Assembly: GCA_038503075.1 (NCBI GenBank)
Contig: JBCAML010000020.1
Location: 1-64,000 of the forward strand
DNA length: 64,000 nucleotides
Direction: 5' to 3'
Source: Gyromitra esculenta
Lineage: Eukaryota > Ascomycota > Pezizomycetes > Pezizales > Discinaceae
Under the pieces are notes generated by a model, which worked only from the letters and a program-made list of their open reading frames with translations, did not search any database and had not been told where the DNA came from. A program made the position numbers and the translations under genes. Of this stretch, positions 50,948-63,858 are shown in pieces. Numbering within the stretch: the first letter of the stretch is position 1; the number at the start of each line of letters is the position of its first letter.

Positions 50948-53419
50948 TATGGGTGAAAGTAGAGTAGGTTTGTTGGATTTGACTTGATTTGATTTTGATG
51001 ATAAGATTGATTTTTCTTGAGAGTGATACGGAACTCAGATGGAGGAAGAGGAGAGGAGGTTTTATAGCGACGTTGAGGAAGAGTCTTCTGCTGTCTGTGG
51101 GTTTGGCTGGAGATGGAAACTCTGGATGCAAATAGTAGATGACGTCATGCTACGTACACAGCCAGGCGTGGCTTGATCTGTAAACCCTGTGCCGTTCCAT
51201 GCTTGTTTCCGCGACATGGGAACAGCAATGACGACAGTTTTACGGCGGATCGTCATCAGCCTTCGGTTCGATGCAGTGTAATTTCTATTCCTGCGTTATG
51301 GGAGAGTCGTACGGTGTGGAAGTTGGAACCTATCGGTGATAGAGGGTTAGGGTTGCGTTTGACAGTAGATGCTGGGATATGGGTACGGCTCTCATACTAC
51401 TGGGCATCATACTACTGGGTAGGGTAGTGTGATTAGGTGCTTAAATCAAGTATTATAATAGTATTTTTAGTACCATGGCACGTTCATCATTCGGTTGGCC
51501 TCACAAGGAGAAGGTTGGCGGAGCGAAACAAATCTTATGCACGACTGATCACTCGGCAACCCTCCCTAGGCCGATTGGTAGCTCTAGCTAAAATCAATAA
51601 ACGGGATGCTTGGTGCTAGATGTGATCAATCACTACCCCTACCATGTGGATGATCGTGAGTGATTTCCATCGCCTCCCTACCATGACCAGTAGAGATCTA
51701 GGGTAAACGAGCATGATGTTGAATTCGCCGAAGACACGCACGTAGGAGCCTTCCATCAGTGCTTTCGTATGAACTATTCTCTCTTTTGGCAGACGGGTTG
51801 TTGGGCTCTATGTTCTGAAATGTTGTAAGTCCCTGGGTAGCAAATTAAAGCAAGTATATAGACGGGGCGCAGGCGCCAGAGCGAGAAATCAAGCAATCAA
51901 GCAATCAGCTATCCTTCGCACGCACTCGGCTATTGTTATACGAAAGATCCTCTGAATGCATCGTGCAGCTGCAGTCCGGTAGGGACATGAATACGTTAAG
52001 TTTTGAATGGTGGATGGGTTGATATTGATCGGACAGGACAAGAATAAAGTTGGGTTCAGTAAATACAATGGCTATGGCGACGTGTACTTATGGACTCTGA
52101 TGATGCATTGATAATCATGGAGTTATGATACGCTATAGCAATGCTAATTTTATGTAGCGATTATCTCAGTAAGCAGATAGGATATATCGAAAGGTGTTGT
52201 CGGGGGGCTATCGATGCATGTGGGTGCAGGCTGATTGGTTACGGGTGTGACATCGGTGTGGACTCTAACCCTAGTGGGTGTTCTAGCGGGCCTGCGGCCA
52301 CAAATACTACCCGAAGGTCACTGCACGAGAAGCGCTTAATTAAGCCTGGATATTTAACGACACACATATTCATTCCGCTATATTACAATTAAGAAATAAT
52401 GGCTAATAATAATATTCCATAAACGTGTGCCAAGAAAGAAAAACAAGTAAAGACCGACAGCATAATGTCTACGCAATCAATTGGCCCCCCAACGTAGGGG
52501 CCCATATGTATCCGCCTCATCCAAGTTGATGATTATAACCAAGTACTACCTAAAAGCTTAATTCAATTTCTTTGGAGGCTTCCTAAACGGATTCCATCTT
52601 ATTTTCTTGGGAGGGAGATTGGGCCTCCGTATCCTATCAGCAAATTTTCCAACCTTGCAGCAAACGACGAGCTAGCGACTATCTGAGTCGTCGGAATCAA
52701 TCACTAGCACAAGTTCTTTTAGCTTCTAGATTCCAGGGATGAGGGGGAGAACAAATGTAAGCTACCTTATGTGATATAACTTCTAGTTGGGGTAAAGGTT
52801 CTGAACCTTACCGGCCAAAAACAGCAGAAGCAATATAGCATAAAATAAACGTAAAGAGAAGAAATCGCTGACAACATCGCAAGTAATAAATCCACATTAG
52901 TCATGCATCTTATCAGCCGGCCTGAAAACAGAAACCCCCCAGAACAAAGAGAAGCCTATAAGTAACGAAAGTGCGATCGATAAACTCGAGCTTAGACAAA
53001 GCAATAGCATAAACAAGGATGTAGAGCAGGGACCTCCAGAAAAAGTCGGTTCCCTTTTCCAAAAATGAGTACCAAACAAGAAATGATCGCTGGTATCGCC
53101 TATAGAAAGAATAAATAAGAAACAGAGTATACGTAGAGTGGTGATACTGACACCCCATTGGGTAATACGAAACTAGCTGGCGCTAGTAGTAACAAAAGCG
53201 TCCGAAAAGGGACGCAGAGAAAATCGAAGAAATCCGAATCCAAACAGGGGTATCTCAAAAACAATAAAAACAAAATAATAAAATATCAAAAAAGGAGCTG
53301 TTCAACGAAAGCTAAGTATTAAACAGCTAGGAAGATGTTTAGTGCCGTTGATTAGACTTGGTTTTAATTTGATCACTAACCGACTGGCTGAGTTGAATGG
53401 CGAATGAGAGGTACGAAAT
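50948..53419. other. Intergenic, no gene recognised
   Basis: The upstream region of the small minus-strand gene (50948-51200) is rich in T/A tracts suitable for a promoter. A hexamer telomere-like motif lies at 51343-51354. The rest shows only short frames. Confidence 0.45.
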
Positions 53420-54455
53420 TTAGGAGGAGCTGTCCGACATGATTATAAACTCATAGATATCATAATCATTCGATTGGGCTAAGTTTTGAGTAGCGGACGG
53501 GTGGATATCGTGATGCGCAGCCTGGAAATCACGCGTATGAGGGTCTAGGCTAGGATCGATGTTGGGTCCGGGGGCGAGGAGTTGGGATCCGGATGATTGG
53601 GATATGTTTTGTGAGGACTGGTGGGAGTATTCGGAGCGTCGTCCCATCGATTCGCCCTGGTCGGCCTGGGGCTGGTTCTTAAGGGAAGGACACCGTTTCT
53701 CTTTTTTATGCTTCACTAAACTGCGCGATCGTGGGAAGGTTGCGCTACAACTTCCATTGTTGCACTTGTATTTCCTGGAACGATCGTGCACCGCATGGTG
53801 ATCCCTGAAACCATTGAATTTAATTAGCCCCATAGTAGTGGATGGTGATACGCTCAAAGGATACATGCTAGAAATATACGTACTTCAACTTCGAGCGAAA
53901 CTCAAAGACCTTTTTGTTCTCGCAGCCCGGGAATGTGCACCTGAAGCCATATGCGTTATTCCGATTCCGGGCTTGTACTTTCCGCGGGGAGGTAATTGAA
54001 GGTAACTCCACTTCCTCCGAGTGGAACTCGAAAAAAATATCTGCCTGATTTTTTGTGGCATTATGGCTGAAGGAATTGTTTCGGGGGCTAGGATCATTGA
54101 TCCGGGTTACAAGAGAGGTGGTGAATACTTCCAGGTTAGCTGTACGAAGCTCACGGCCACCAGGCTCCGTAGTAGCATTTAGAGGGTTATAAGTATTATC
54201 ATCACTACCACGGGCTGACTGCGAGAGGAGAACCTCCTCGGTGGTTTGCTGAATTTGATCGAATAGTTGCCTGAGAAGAAATTTGGATTCTACTGTCAAG
54301 ATTCGAGACCAACTGGAGCTTTCTAAGGCACCCTCGGTTTCGGCATCGTCTAGGCGCTGCCTGGCAGAACCGGCATCCTTCTGAAGTGTAGTAAGTATTG
54401 ATATGAGCCAGTCGTTGGGATAAAGATCGGCCATATTTGATCGTGTGTTAGGCAT
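53420..54455 (-). CDS. C2H2 zinc-finger protein, putative transcription factor
   Basis: Two exons on the minus strand, 54455-53884 and 53804-53420, with a 79-bp intron (GTACGT..TTTCAG) that splits the first finger in phase 2; 318 residues. The spliced reading gives C-x4-C...H-x3-H across CTFPGCENKKVFEFRSKLK and DHHAVH, followed by a second finger, CNNGSCSATFPRSRSLVKH, ending C rather than H. The N-terminal 160 residues are acidic/Ser-rich without known domain; the C-terminus is Gln/Ser-rich. It is probably a nuclear DNA-binding regulator. The ATG at 54455 (MPNTRSNMADLY) is a choice: a GTAAGT donor near 54520 and a TTAG acceptor just before the ATG allow an upstream exon. Confidence 0.65.
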
Positions 54456-54549
54456 GACAGCTAATGCATATACTACTATTAGAACCATCCTCATACTGAT
54501 AGAGAAGGCTACACTTACATTATGAAGCAACTGCACTTTAGTAAGGATA

Positions 54550-55062
54550 CTAGACTACTAAATCTACCTGAGGTGTAGTTCCGGGATCTGTGTTGCGTAG
54601 GAGGAAGGCGCCTATGCCGGAACTGGGGACTGTGCCAGGTGGGGAATAGAGCCCCGGAAACCTAGCTTGCTTGATATATGTGGAGACGGGAGCTTTAGAT
54701 GAGTTCTGGAAGCCGGCAAGAAAGGTTTCGTAAATGCGCACAAAATTTTGAGGAGAAGAGCTGATGTCCTTGGAATGGTGAGAGATTTGGGTTTCCCACC
54801 GGGAAACTCGAGATATAGTTCCCCGCCTGCAGCTGGCGCGCAGGCATAGAGAAGAGCGCAGGCTTCTGAGTACTCTGCGCGCCTTTCGCATCTGGGACAC
54901 GTCTGCCACCGGATGTCCCCATTCCGAAGGTAGTTCCACGGAATAAACGTTAAATTGGCGATGTTGAAAGGGATTTTTGTTGAGGGTTTCGCTAAATTGT
55001 ATTTCTCCCATAATCTCAGGTATACTATCCAGGAACGGTGAGGGTTGAAATACTTCAATCAT
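54550..55062 (-). CDS. Uncertain open region upstream of the zinc-finger gene
   Basis: A 170-codon frame starts MIEVFQPSPFLDSIPEIMGE; a second overlapping 148-codon frame covers the same stretch. The first ends close to a plausible donor (CAG/GTAGAT) facing the zinc-finger gene, so it could be its 5' exon. No known domain, and codon evidence does not clearly favour either frame. Confidence 0.2.
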   Translation of the reverse strand: MIEVFQPSPFLDSIPEIMGEIQFSETLNKNPFQHRQFNVYSVELPSEWGHPVADVSQMRKARRVLRSLRSSLCLRASCRRGTISRVSRWETQISHHSKDISSSPQNFVRIYETFLAGFQNSSKAPVSTYIKQARFPGLYSPPGTVPSSGIGAFLLRNTDPGTTPQVDLVV

Positions 55063-56522
55063 ACCAGCTGGAGGCTGCGCGCCAAAGCCCTAACCCTATA
55101 GCATGCGTAATAGTGCGCAGGCGTTCTCCAACACCAGATCCTGTCACACCCAGACTGCTGACTACCGAAGCGAAAAAAATCTTCCGAGGCGATGGCGAGG
55201 AGCAGAACTCTTCACAGGCCTACTGCGCCCGGATCGATTTTCAAGGACTGATCGATTAGGATGCTGAGAAGTAATAGAGGTCTGGGTCGCGCTCCTGCGG
55301 CGCCGTGCCTATTTACCCCAGAAGCTTCGCTTCGGAAAAACAGTTGATGCAAGTTCCAACCAATACAGTTATTGAACTATGTACTCTCTTTGCCTCTGTG
55401 ACGTCTACGAGATTCTACTCCTGCAGGTCTTTCGAAACATAGTAAGTACTGCAAGCGATCGATCCATGCGTGAGAGTTTTTGGGCACCGATAAAAAGTTA
55501 GCTATCCCCGCTAAGGAAACAGAGTAGAGTAGAGTCAAGTGAACATTGATCTTGCTGATCATGATAGACATCGGTTCACATCAGTCTCCCTTATTGCCAG
55601 TGGGAAGTCAATCTTTGAACTATCGCCCTCTACCTAAAAAAAAGATAAACACGATTGAAGCTAAGCTTAACGCGATTATCAGAGCAGTACTACAATACGG
55701 ATACCAAGGCAAGTCTGTGGAAATGTGGCGGTGCAACTCTTTTCCTGGGGACTCAAGCCTGTTTTAGTTTCATCCTTTTGTAAGCTAACTTTGTTTAATA
55801 TTTAATACATAGCACTCTTAGTTCATGAGGGCTTTTTTCAGGTCTCTCAGGGAGTTATGGAGGCGTGGAAAGTTAACATCTCTTACTTGCACCGCCATCT
55901 GTCTACCGACTTACCCTGGCATCCGTAGTAGAGTACTAGCACCGCCAAAAGTTGCAGGTCAGTTTTCTTCGCTTGACATGCATATATGTAAGGCGTAGCA
56001 CGCCTCACATGGTCACGGATACATCACCAACCTGCGTAGCTTTCATCCACTCTTGAGATTCTTAATTATAACGATTCCACTTATTTTGCGCTTTTGAGAT
56101 CCTTAAAGCAAGAACGGCACGGAGAAATTGTTTCGTATTATGTGCAGAGTATTTCTGCGTACGAGATTTATATTCGAAAGCTGGGTGCTCTTGCATCTAT
56201 TGTGGTTAACACATCTTAGTCTCGTTCGATCGGATGAGTGAGCTTCCGCGCTACTGTATCTATGCTGCACATAATCTCCAAAATGGTCCGCTTCAAGCAA
56301 TATAAATTATATGTCAGCACTGTTACGCAGCGGAGTATGAAGCGGGGGGAAACGCAATGGTTGGTAATGACCAGTCTTCTTATGATGGTCCCAGTTATGT
56401 GTAGGGTTTATGGGTGGTATTATACAGTTCTAAGAAGCATGGTTCCTCCATCAATGTATCTATCTCTTAAAATTGCGACTTATTCTACTCGCCGTACTCT
56501 AACTGATTCTCTTTGTGTATGT
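55063..56522. other. Intergenic, no gene recognised
   Basis: Contains a CCCTAACCCTA motif at 55088-55098. Otherwise only short random frames. Confidence 0.45.
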
Positions 56523-57087
56523 GTTCCGACCCGTATGTAATTAAATATCATTGCAAAGTGGCCAACCGGTTAGTAAATGGGACAGCCTATTTACAAATAG
56601 AGCCACTTTGTACATGGGTTTGCCCATGTACAAAGTGAAGCTAGTAGATGGCCAATGTTAAAAAAACTTAAATGCACTAGTACATAAGTAAGCCAGAAAA
56701 AATTTCAACCTACAAGCTATCACTGATTCTACTGCTATGAACTGCCCCCCCCCCCAAAGTCACATTGCACGCTAGTAGATTTATAACTATATATTGATTA
56801 CCACAGAAGGGGTGATATAGATTACTAGTACCATAAATACCGATAGATAGGTATATGAATTGATGTATATGGTGGAGATGGCATTGGTACCGGTGATGGC
56901 GATGGCATTGGTGATGGCGATGGCAATATCAATGGCGGTGGTGGTGATAAAGGAATTTTGAATATGGGTCAATTATTGAAGGTGAGCCAACCAGTGTACA
57001 AGTGGCCCCATTTGTCAACCGGCTAACCCGTTTGTAAAGCAGGCCGGCCAATTTGTAAATGGGATTTAATTACATACGGGTCAGAAC
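56523..57087. mobile_element. MITE-like DNA element with 24-bp terminal inverted repeats
   Basis: Termini GTTC(C/T)GACCCGTATGTAATTAAAT at 56523-56546 and, inverted, 57064-57087, with one mismatch; 565 bp. Subterminal modules such as CCGGTTAGTAAATGGG and CCGGCTAACCCGTTTGTAAA recur inside. It contains a perfect 15-bp hairpin (56604-56637) and a GGTGATGGCGATGGCATT minisatellite (about 56872-56945). No transposase. The TSD is not resolved: TATGT-like sequence flanks both sides. Confidence 0.65.
56604..56637. repeat. Perfect 15-bp hairpin inside the MITE
   Basis: CACTTTGTACATGGG, loop TTTG, CCCATGTACAAAGTG. Confidence 0.9.
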
Positions 57088-60000
57088 ATATGTAAACTTG
57101 GATCCTGAGGGCTGCTGAGCGCCATGCATGCGCGCGACGTCTACTCTAACCCCTGGAAAACAGTCCGTAACCACTTGGCTTAGCTTTCTGTAAACCGGTA
57201 GGGATACTATATGTGTACTCTTCAAATACAACATGCACTAGCCCCGAGCCAACCCTAATATAGTACTATATGATCCAGTAAAAGCTTACGACTTGCAGAG
57301 CCACATACCGTTTATGTGTCTCTCTCAAGAAACCTTCTGAGTGGTAAGATATCGATACTTTGGCAACATTTTGCACCATATTATGTTTAGCTCGGGACAG
57401 GCGCAGGTCGTACTTGAAGAATAGGTACGGTAGGCACGGTGCATGAATTTAACGAAGATAAGGATGTCAGAACGCTCTTAGGCAAAATAGCTTCGGGCTG
57501 CTATATTTTGTGTAGCAGCCTGTATCTTTAGTCTAATTGTTGGTGTATCTAAGAGCATCGGTCCGGCTATGAAGTCAAATGGGGCTGACGCAAGTAAAAA
57601 TTCAGCGTATTTCTCATTACTACGCAAGTAATCCTAGTACCCTTTTTGCGAGGAGTGTTGACATCCTTACCCCCATTAAATTCATGCACCATATTACTAC
57701 TCGCAACAGGCATAAATTAAAGAACTCGGAAATGCAAACGAAAGTTAACTAACTAAGTCGTGTGTGTACTGGATTGGAGAGGATCGAAAATCATTACCAG
57801 CAAAAGCCATTTTCGGGTTCTTTACGCCTGTTGCCGGTACTTAATTACATTTCGATACCGTCTACCCCTAGATTCCCACTTTCCAAATGACGGTGTAGCC
57901 AAGTGACTTCAACGTTGGAGAAATGATTGAGATCCACAAAATCGCCGAGGCAAAGCGACTGAGTCACAGCATGTACTCCCTTCCCTAAAAGACTACACCC
58001 CCATCTACCGTGAAAACTCGAGCCTGAGCAACAGTAATCTGCGTTGAGAAATTAGAATTACCTCTATTGACCAAGTGGCTGTCAAGAGGGCCAAGTTAAC
58101 GGCGCCTTGCCTAGCTAGGAAATAGTTTCAACGTCTTAGTATGAAATCCGCTTCGAGCAGCGATAGCCCATGAGTTCTTAGAGAACTTAGCTATGACCCT
58201 ACAATTTTCTGAATTCATTTCTAATTTATTGCGATAGCATCTTTCAAATATATTTGCAAAGAAAATAGCCACTGTCCCTGTCTCGTGCCCAGACGTGGAT
58301 GCTTGGCGCCAAGGTTCGTTCCTCGCACTGCGTATTTGGCCATAATTGCACAATAAACAGAGAATTATGAAAAGTAGGCTGTACACGAGGCGTCCACTGT
58401 CCCTGAATAAGGAGCTTAGTGGTAAGCACTGTTCTAGTACTACGACAAACAGTTCGATATTGATAGCGTTATGCATGCTTAAAAATTCAGAGACAATACA
58501 GAAGGACGACCAAAAGATCTGGATCTGGCCTATCACTTTTACTTCATTTCTTTCTGACACGTCTACTCTCGAGCAGGATTAACACCTCACCAGAGCTAGG
58601 GTGGCTTGCGCCTGTAATTGCCCTCACTCCTTGGTATGCTGGTAGGTAACCGTGGCATGGGAAGCTCGAGAGGGCCTTGATCGACAGCAGCAAGGCTGTG
58701 AAGAGAGGCTCTGCACTATTGTTTATCTCGAAAGCAGGTTGCCATTGAGTATCATCTCTGGATATCACAATTTTTTTTTTTTGGCAAGAATCAACTTTCT
58801 TTTGCGATAGGGGTCATACTTGTCGTTTAACTCTAAAACGTCGGAAACTCGAAAGAGGCCTTGATTTTGCCTCATAGGAATAATCTGCCTCCCCAATGCC
58901 AACTCAGACATCAAGAGAAATCCCTGAGATCAGATGCTTGAACCATTAGATATACTTGTTGCAGTCGTGAAGAATCTGAACATGCAAGTGCGAATTGACC
59001 ATTCAATTCGCTGATGCACCTGGTTCGGGCGAATCAAAAATCGCTACCGGCGAAAGGCATTTCAAGTTCTTCATGTCTGCCCTGAGCATATGGAGTGGTG
59101 CTGTAATGGCTTGCGTGGCACTCGGACCACAGTGATCTAAGATCGATTTAAAATTTACTGGTTGTTATCAAAACCTTTTGTCACTCATACGCACTCATAA
59201 CCATCCTATCAATCGTGTAAACTAGTAGAATCGTTTCGTGTGCATGATCTTCAACTACGCTACCTGACCAACTAACGTAATATTTCCAAACTTCATTGGT
59301 TCCATGAGTAAATTCGGTATCCTCCCAAGATTGTCCGAAACTCCGTAAAGGAGCAACTACCGAAGGAGCAATTCCAGAGAAGCGAAACGCACGAGGTCCC
59401 GAAGCTCGGAGAATCGAAAAGGAAATAAAAAATCTTGGAGTCTAAAAAATAATCTCTTAGAACTTATCCCGCGAATTCTTTTTGCGTTTCACTACCACAG
59501 TAAGGGCACGAAGTAGTATTTAACTTTTGCGGATGATCAGATCTCAATCGACCTTCAGTTGACCTTGGCTACCTAGATATTCGCCGACTATCCTTACGGT
59601 ATCTTTCATTACTGCATCTGTTCCTTGGTGTATGACGATATGTATCAATTGCTGAGTGGCTGATGTCTAAGGTGGCTGGTGTGTGGCTAGATTCCCTGGT
59701 CCAGTAACTTAAGTAGACTTATTCTAGGCCACCCTCTAATTATAATTTCGCCAATGGCCTGCTGTTCCCATACATTCATGACTCGCCCGGTCCATTGGTA
59801 AATGGCCTGGAGAGACTAAAATTAGAGAAAGGGTAATTATATTTCCTGGGGCCACCTTTTGCTGGGAGTTATCTGCCATAGCTATCGTCAACTCTGGATA
59901 CCTATAGCTGTAGAGCTAAGAGGTACTACTAACTCAACTAATTTTCTTAGAAGTTTTCTCAGAATGATTAAGAATCGGCACCACAATATTAAGACCAACT

Positions 60001-62630
60001 TGCTTTAAATAATAATTGTGGAGGTTATGTAGTGGAAATTTACTAGGTGGTTACTCTAAACTGTCCTGCGTTTATTTGAATGTAGCACGAGGTGTCTTCT
60101 CTAAGTTATTAGGGCCGATGGGGGTCTGCCATTATTTTCTCTGGATCCCTGTAAGCTGGCACTTCTCCAGGTCATTGGCGAAATCGCGAAATCGGCGGGT
60201 GGCCCAGAAAAGACCTGTGAGATTCCTGAGTCCCAGATATTATGATTGGGTAGAACCCGAGACCACATCATTCCACCACCTGCAGGCTAAGCCATTGGAA
60301 CTCGGCAATCTCAAGCTTTCCAAGATTACGATTTTGGACTGTTTAGTTGCTCTCGATTAAAATATTTCGGCGGGATACTCGAGGCCTTGCCGTTTGAGAT
60401 ACAAGGTGAATTTAGATGTTACGAATATTTCATAGAGTCTACTCAGGGTGATCGTGAACACATCATCAATCGCTATCTCGATCATACGACTACTAGAGTA
60501 TTTAGAACTGCGGCAGTGGCTCGATATAAAAAATTTATTGATCTGCCGCAGACAAGTCTATCTCTAGTGATGCAAGAATTACAATCAAACTTGGAGCCCA
60601 CTGAGAAAACAAAAGTTGATCCAGTAAGAAAATACTAAAGACTAGGTATACGAGTACAAGTCACAAATAGTTCGCCGCCTATATGCACGGCATGCATATG
60701 CCATACAAATCTTAAGCATCTATTCTAATTCACGTACGAGCATAGCAGGTTGAACACATCACCAAAGATGGCGTGGCTTGCATTTTGCAATTACTCTCGA
60801 GCAGTCACGGGTATGCATGTAATTGCAGTACGCACATGAGCAGATATTTGGTTGAAAGCGGTGGGCTTAGATCTTATGCGAGGTAATATGTGGATGGTAG
60901 AGAAAATTTTGGACTTTTTTTCTTGTGAGCGCAGACTCTCGTATTATTTTGTAGTTATAGCCTATTGTACTCTCATAGGGTATACATCTAGCATATTGCA
61001 GGCGTTTGTTCAAAGAAATTGACTAGAGAAAATATCTCAGTAGTTGGCTTAGGTTGGAGAGAGGGAAAAGGCCTAGGTTTGCATAACGTGAAAATGATCG
61101 TTTGAGGCTGGCGGGATCCAGGACAAGAATCTCTACGATCAGATGACCTGATCGATCTCTGAAAATGCGGCTCGATTCCCGGAAGCGTGGAATCAAATGG
61201 CTGTGTGGCTCTTGAGCCACTCAACGGCCTGGCGCAATTTGAAACTTGCCAGTTCTCATCCAAACCCTGCAGCTGCCTTACCTGACAAGACCGAGACCCC
61301 ATTCAATTTGATTCTCAGCTACGCAGCTCCTAGCTCTAGCTGTTCCTGGCCATGTCTGGTTTCATGAACTTGCTCATCCACTGGAGGGCGTATACCAGCA
61401 GTGAACCCACTCTGCCTGGCAGGAGCGAAGCTGACATGACCAAGCTCGAGCGACCTCGGGATATTGTTTAGCCATGTAATGAGAATCTTCGCTGTAAGTT
61501 CCCTCAGGTCATCCTTTCTTATTGCCATAGACTCACGGGTTACCGGGGCGCGACGAGTCAGCTATGTTTTAGACCATAACAACGAGCTGGCCCAGGTCTA
61601 AGAGGTTGGACTATCTATCGTATTTTACCCAAGCTCGGTTAGCTAGCGGTAAAGAAAAAGGGCTAGAAACGGAATTGATACATGTATTTTATGGATACTT
61701 CTGCCCTCCACTTAAGTTTCTAGAAACACCATTAAAATGTTACTCGCTATTCCCCCAACAACAATTGCCGAGCGCGTGTAAAAGAAAACTGTTTCAAGTC
61801 GTTTAGCACAGCAAGGGTACGAGAGCTGCCCCTCGATGCCTATGAAGGATTGGCGAATGCGAGTTCCCAATCTATCAAACCTGTCACTTTATAGGTGCTC
61901 GGACCGATGGGGGCATTCTCTGAGTTAGGTAGAGAAAAAAGCATTCACGAAACCATGATTTTGTAATTATCGATGGCAAAAATGCCAGAAGCCGATTAGA
62001 GATTTCAAGAAAAAAAAATTTTGCCTCGCAGAAATTGGTATCAACAAGTTCGAGAGGCCTATCAAGATCGTCGGAGGACGGTTAGAGATGTAAAGATCCG
62101 ATCTCGGTTTCAATGAACGCTGTGATCCAGGATATGGAGCCTTTGAGTGGGCCACGATGAGTGTTGACCTCTGCCTAGTCGTAAAAGAGGAAGGCCATTG
62201 AAACCATGGTGTTGATTTCGAAATCAAGATCGTTAGGTACGGCGACGTCTACAGCGACGAGCCTATCATCCTTTCTATCTTGTTTCAGCTTATAGAAATC
62301 AATCTAGCCTTCAAAATATAGACTCCCAATGACAGGGAATCATGTAGACGACCAAAGTTCTTCCAGTCGGTTGCCGGTAGTTACCTTCTCCATAAGGATA
62401 CACTCAAATGTAAGTCTACTCTCTGCCGAACCGTCAATGCTATCACCTGGGCCACCAGGATTCAAGTATGGCGGTAGACATATTCGAGAGCTGCAGCCTC
62501 GTTAGCTGTCTTCAGGTAAGGATCCGCTGGCAAAGAGATCGGCATTACTAGGGGTATGAAGATGGAACAGACCCCACATCATCCCTACGGGGACCCTGTA
62601 GAACGAAAAACACTGGCCTTCCTCTACAAG
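57088..62630. other. Long region without recognised genes
   Basis: Only short frames; the longest (149 codons minus at 58111-58560, 114 codons plus at 60016-60360) have no family features. Two diverged copies of a roughly 60-bp sequence lie at 57783-57843 and 59030-59090. Confidence 0.45.
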
Positions 62631-62644
62631 GTGTGGAAATGCAT

Positions 62645-63263
62645 CATTCGACGACTTTCCCATATAAATGAAATGGGAAATGACACCAAATGATGCATTA
62701 ACAGGGGGTGTTGTGTGTAAATGCATCAGTTGATGCCTTTACAGACGACTTTACCATGAAATTATACATTTACAAACGACTTTACTACTCAATAATGCAT
62801 TTACTAACGACTTTCCCTATGACTTTTAATAAAATATAGGCACAGGACAGCGGGTAAACAGGATAGCTGGTATGAGGGAGATACTGAATGATATTGATGA
62901 TATCTAGAACTACTCCTATACCTCATACTTAAATGAAATCCATCTTAGTACTCCTGCCTTAGTACTATCGTTCCCCCGCACATTATTCTATCCGACTTGG
63001 TATAACATTCTATCCGAGTCGGTACAACTAACCATCCGCGCCGGGATATTGTATAGCCGATCACATGATATGCACGTGAGTCTTACTTTGACAACTTTCC
63101 CCCTCTTACGACTTTACTGACGACTTTTCCTACGACTTTCCCCGCTTTTACGACTTTACTGACGACTTTACAATGAATTTCCAACTGTAAAGTCGTAGGT
63201 AAAGTCGTAAGGAAAGTTGTCGATGGTAAAGTCGTCTGTAAAGTCGTAGGGAAAGTTTGTAAC
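62645..63263. repeat. ACGACTTT-motif repeat with foldback arrangement
   Basis: ACGACTTT(A/C)C motifs recur at 62650-62830, and about ten occur between 63091 and 63263, where orientation flips near 63180. The left part reads ACGACTTTACTGACGACTTT and the right part its complement GTAAAGTCGT, so the strand can fold back. No coding capacity. Confidence 0.7.
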
Positions 63264-63443
63264 GGGGGTAGTCCTACTGCTCCGTAGTGGGAATAGGTAT
63301 AGGAATACGGCCGTTGCAAATACTAAATCAGGTTGAGATGTTTGAAGAGTATTTCGTGCAAGGTACTCAATAATCTTAAGGGCTCTACTCGGTAGTATTT
63401 TTTATCTGATGAGACTGGGAAGAAGAGCAACAGGTGTCGGGGT

Positions 63444-63853
63444 CTCAAGGAGCGAGATTCTCGTCAAGCTCTCAGGTATCCCCCGAGATAAGCAGTGCTA
63501 CTTGAACGAGAAACCAACGACAGGAGAATGTACGAGGATTCTACAGGCTCTACCAACGGTTCAAGTTATGATGACTTGAAGACGGTGACAGCGAAAGATT
63601 ACTAGGTGTAATCTGAGGTTGTATTCGTAAGATACAGAGAGTGTACAATAGAAGACGTTGCTTAAGGAAAGAAGAAGAAAAAGTACAACAAGAGAGGAAA
63701 TCCCTTCGCTTATATACCACATTCTAACTCGTTCGATGACAAACACCTGACTCATTGCAACGAAAACCTAAAGAAACACAAGGAACGACAACGTAACACA
63801 ATACCCTTGTACCTTAGTACCCGGCGAACCAACGAAAACAGTTATCCATGAAA
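63444..63853 (-). mobile_element. Solo LTR of the element A/D family
   Basis: 410 bp, TCTCAAGGAG...TGAAA, exact TSD CGGGG (63439-63443 and 63854-63858). It contains the terminal hairpin, the TTCAAGT/ACTTGAA hairpin, TATATAA and ACGTTGCTTAAG. It shows that the family also inserts outside the nested cluster. Confidence 0.92.
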
Positions 63854-63858
63854 CGGGG

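Noticed and set aside
58111..58560. 149-codon minus-strand frame
   Set aside because: No recognisable motif, overlapping frames on the other strand, and amino-acid composition like translated AT-rich DNA.
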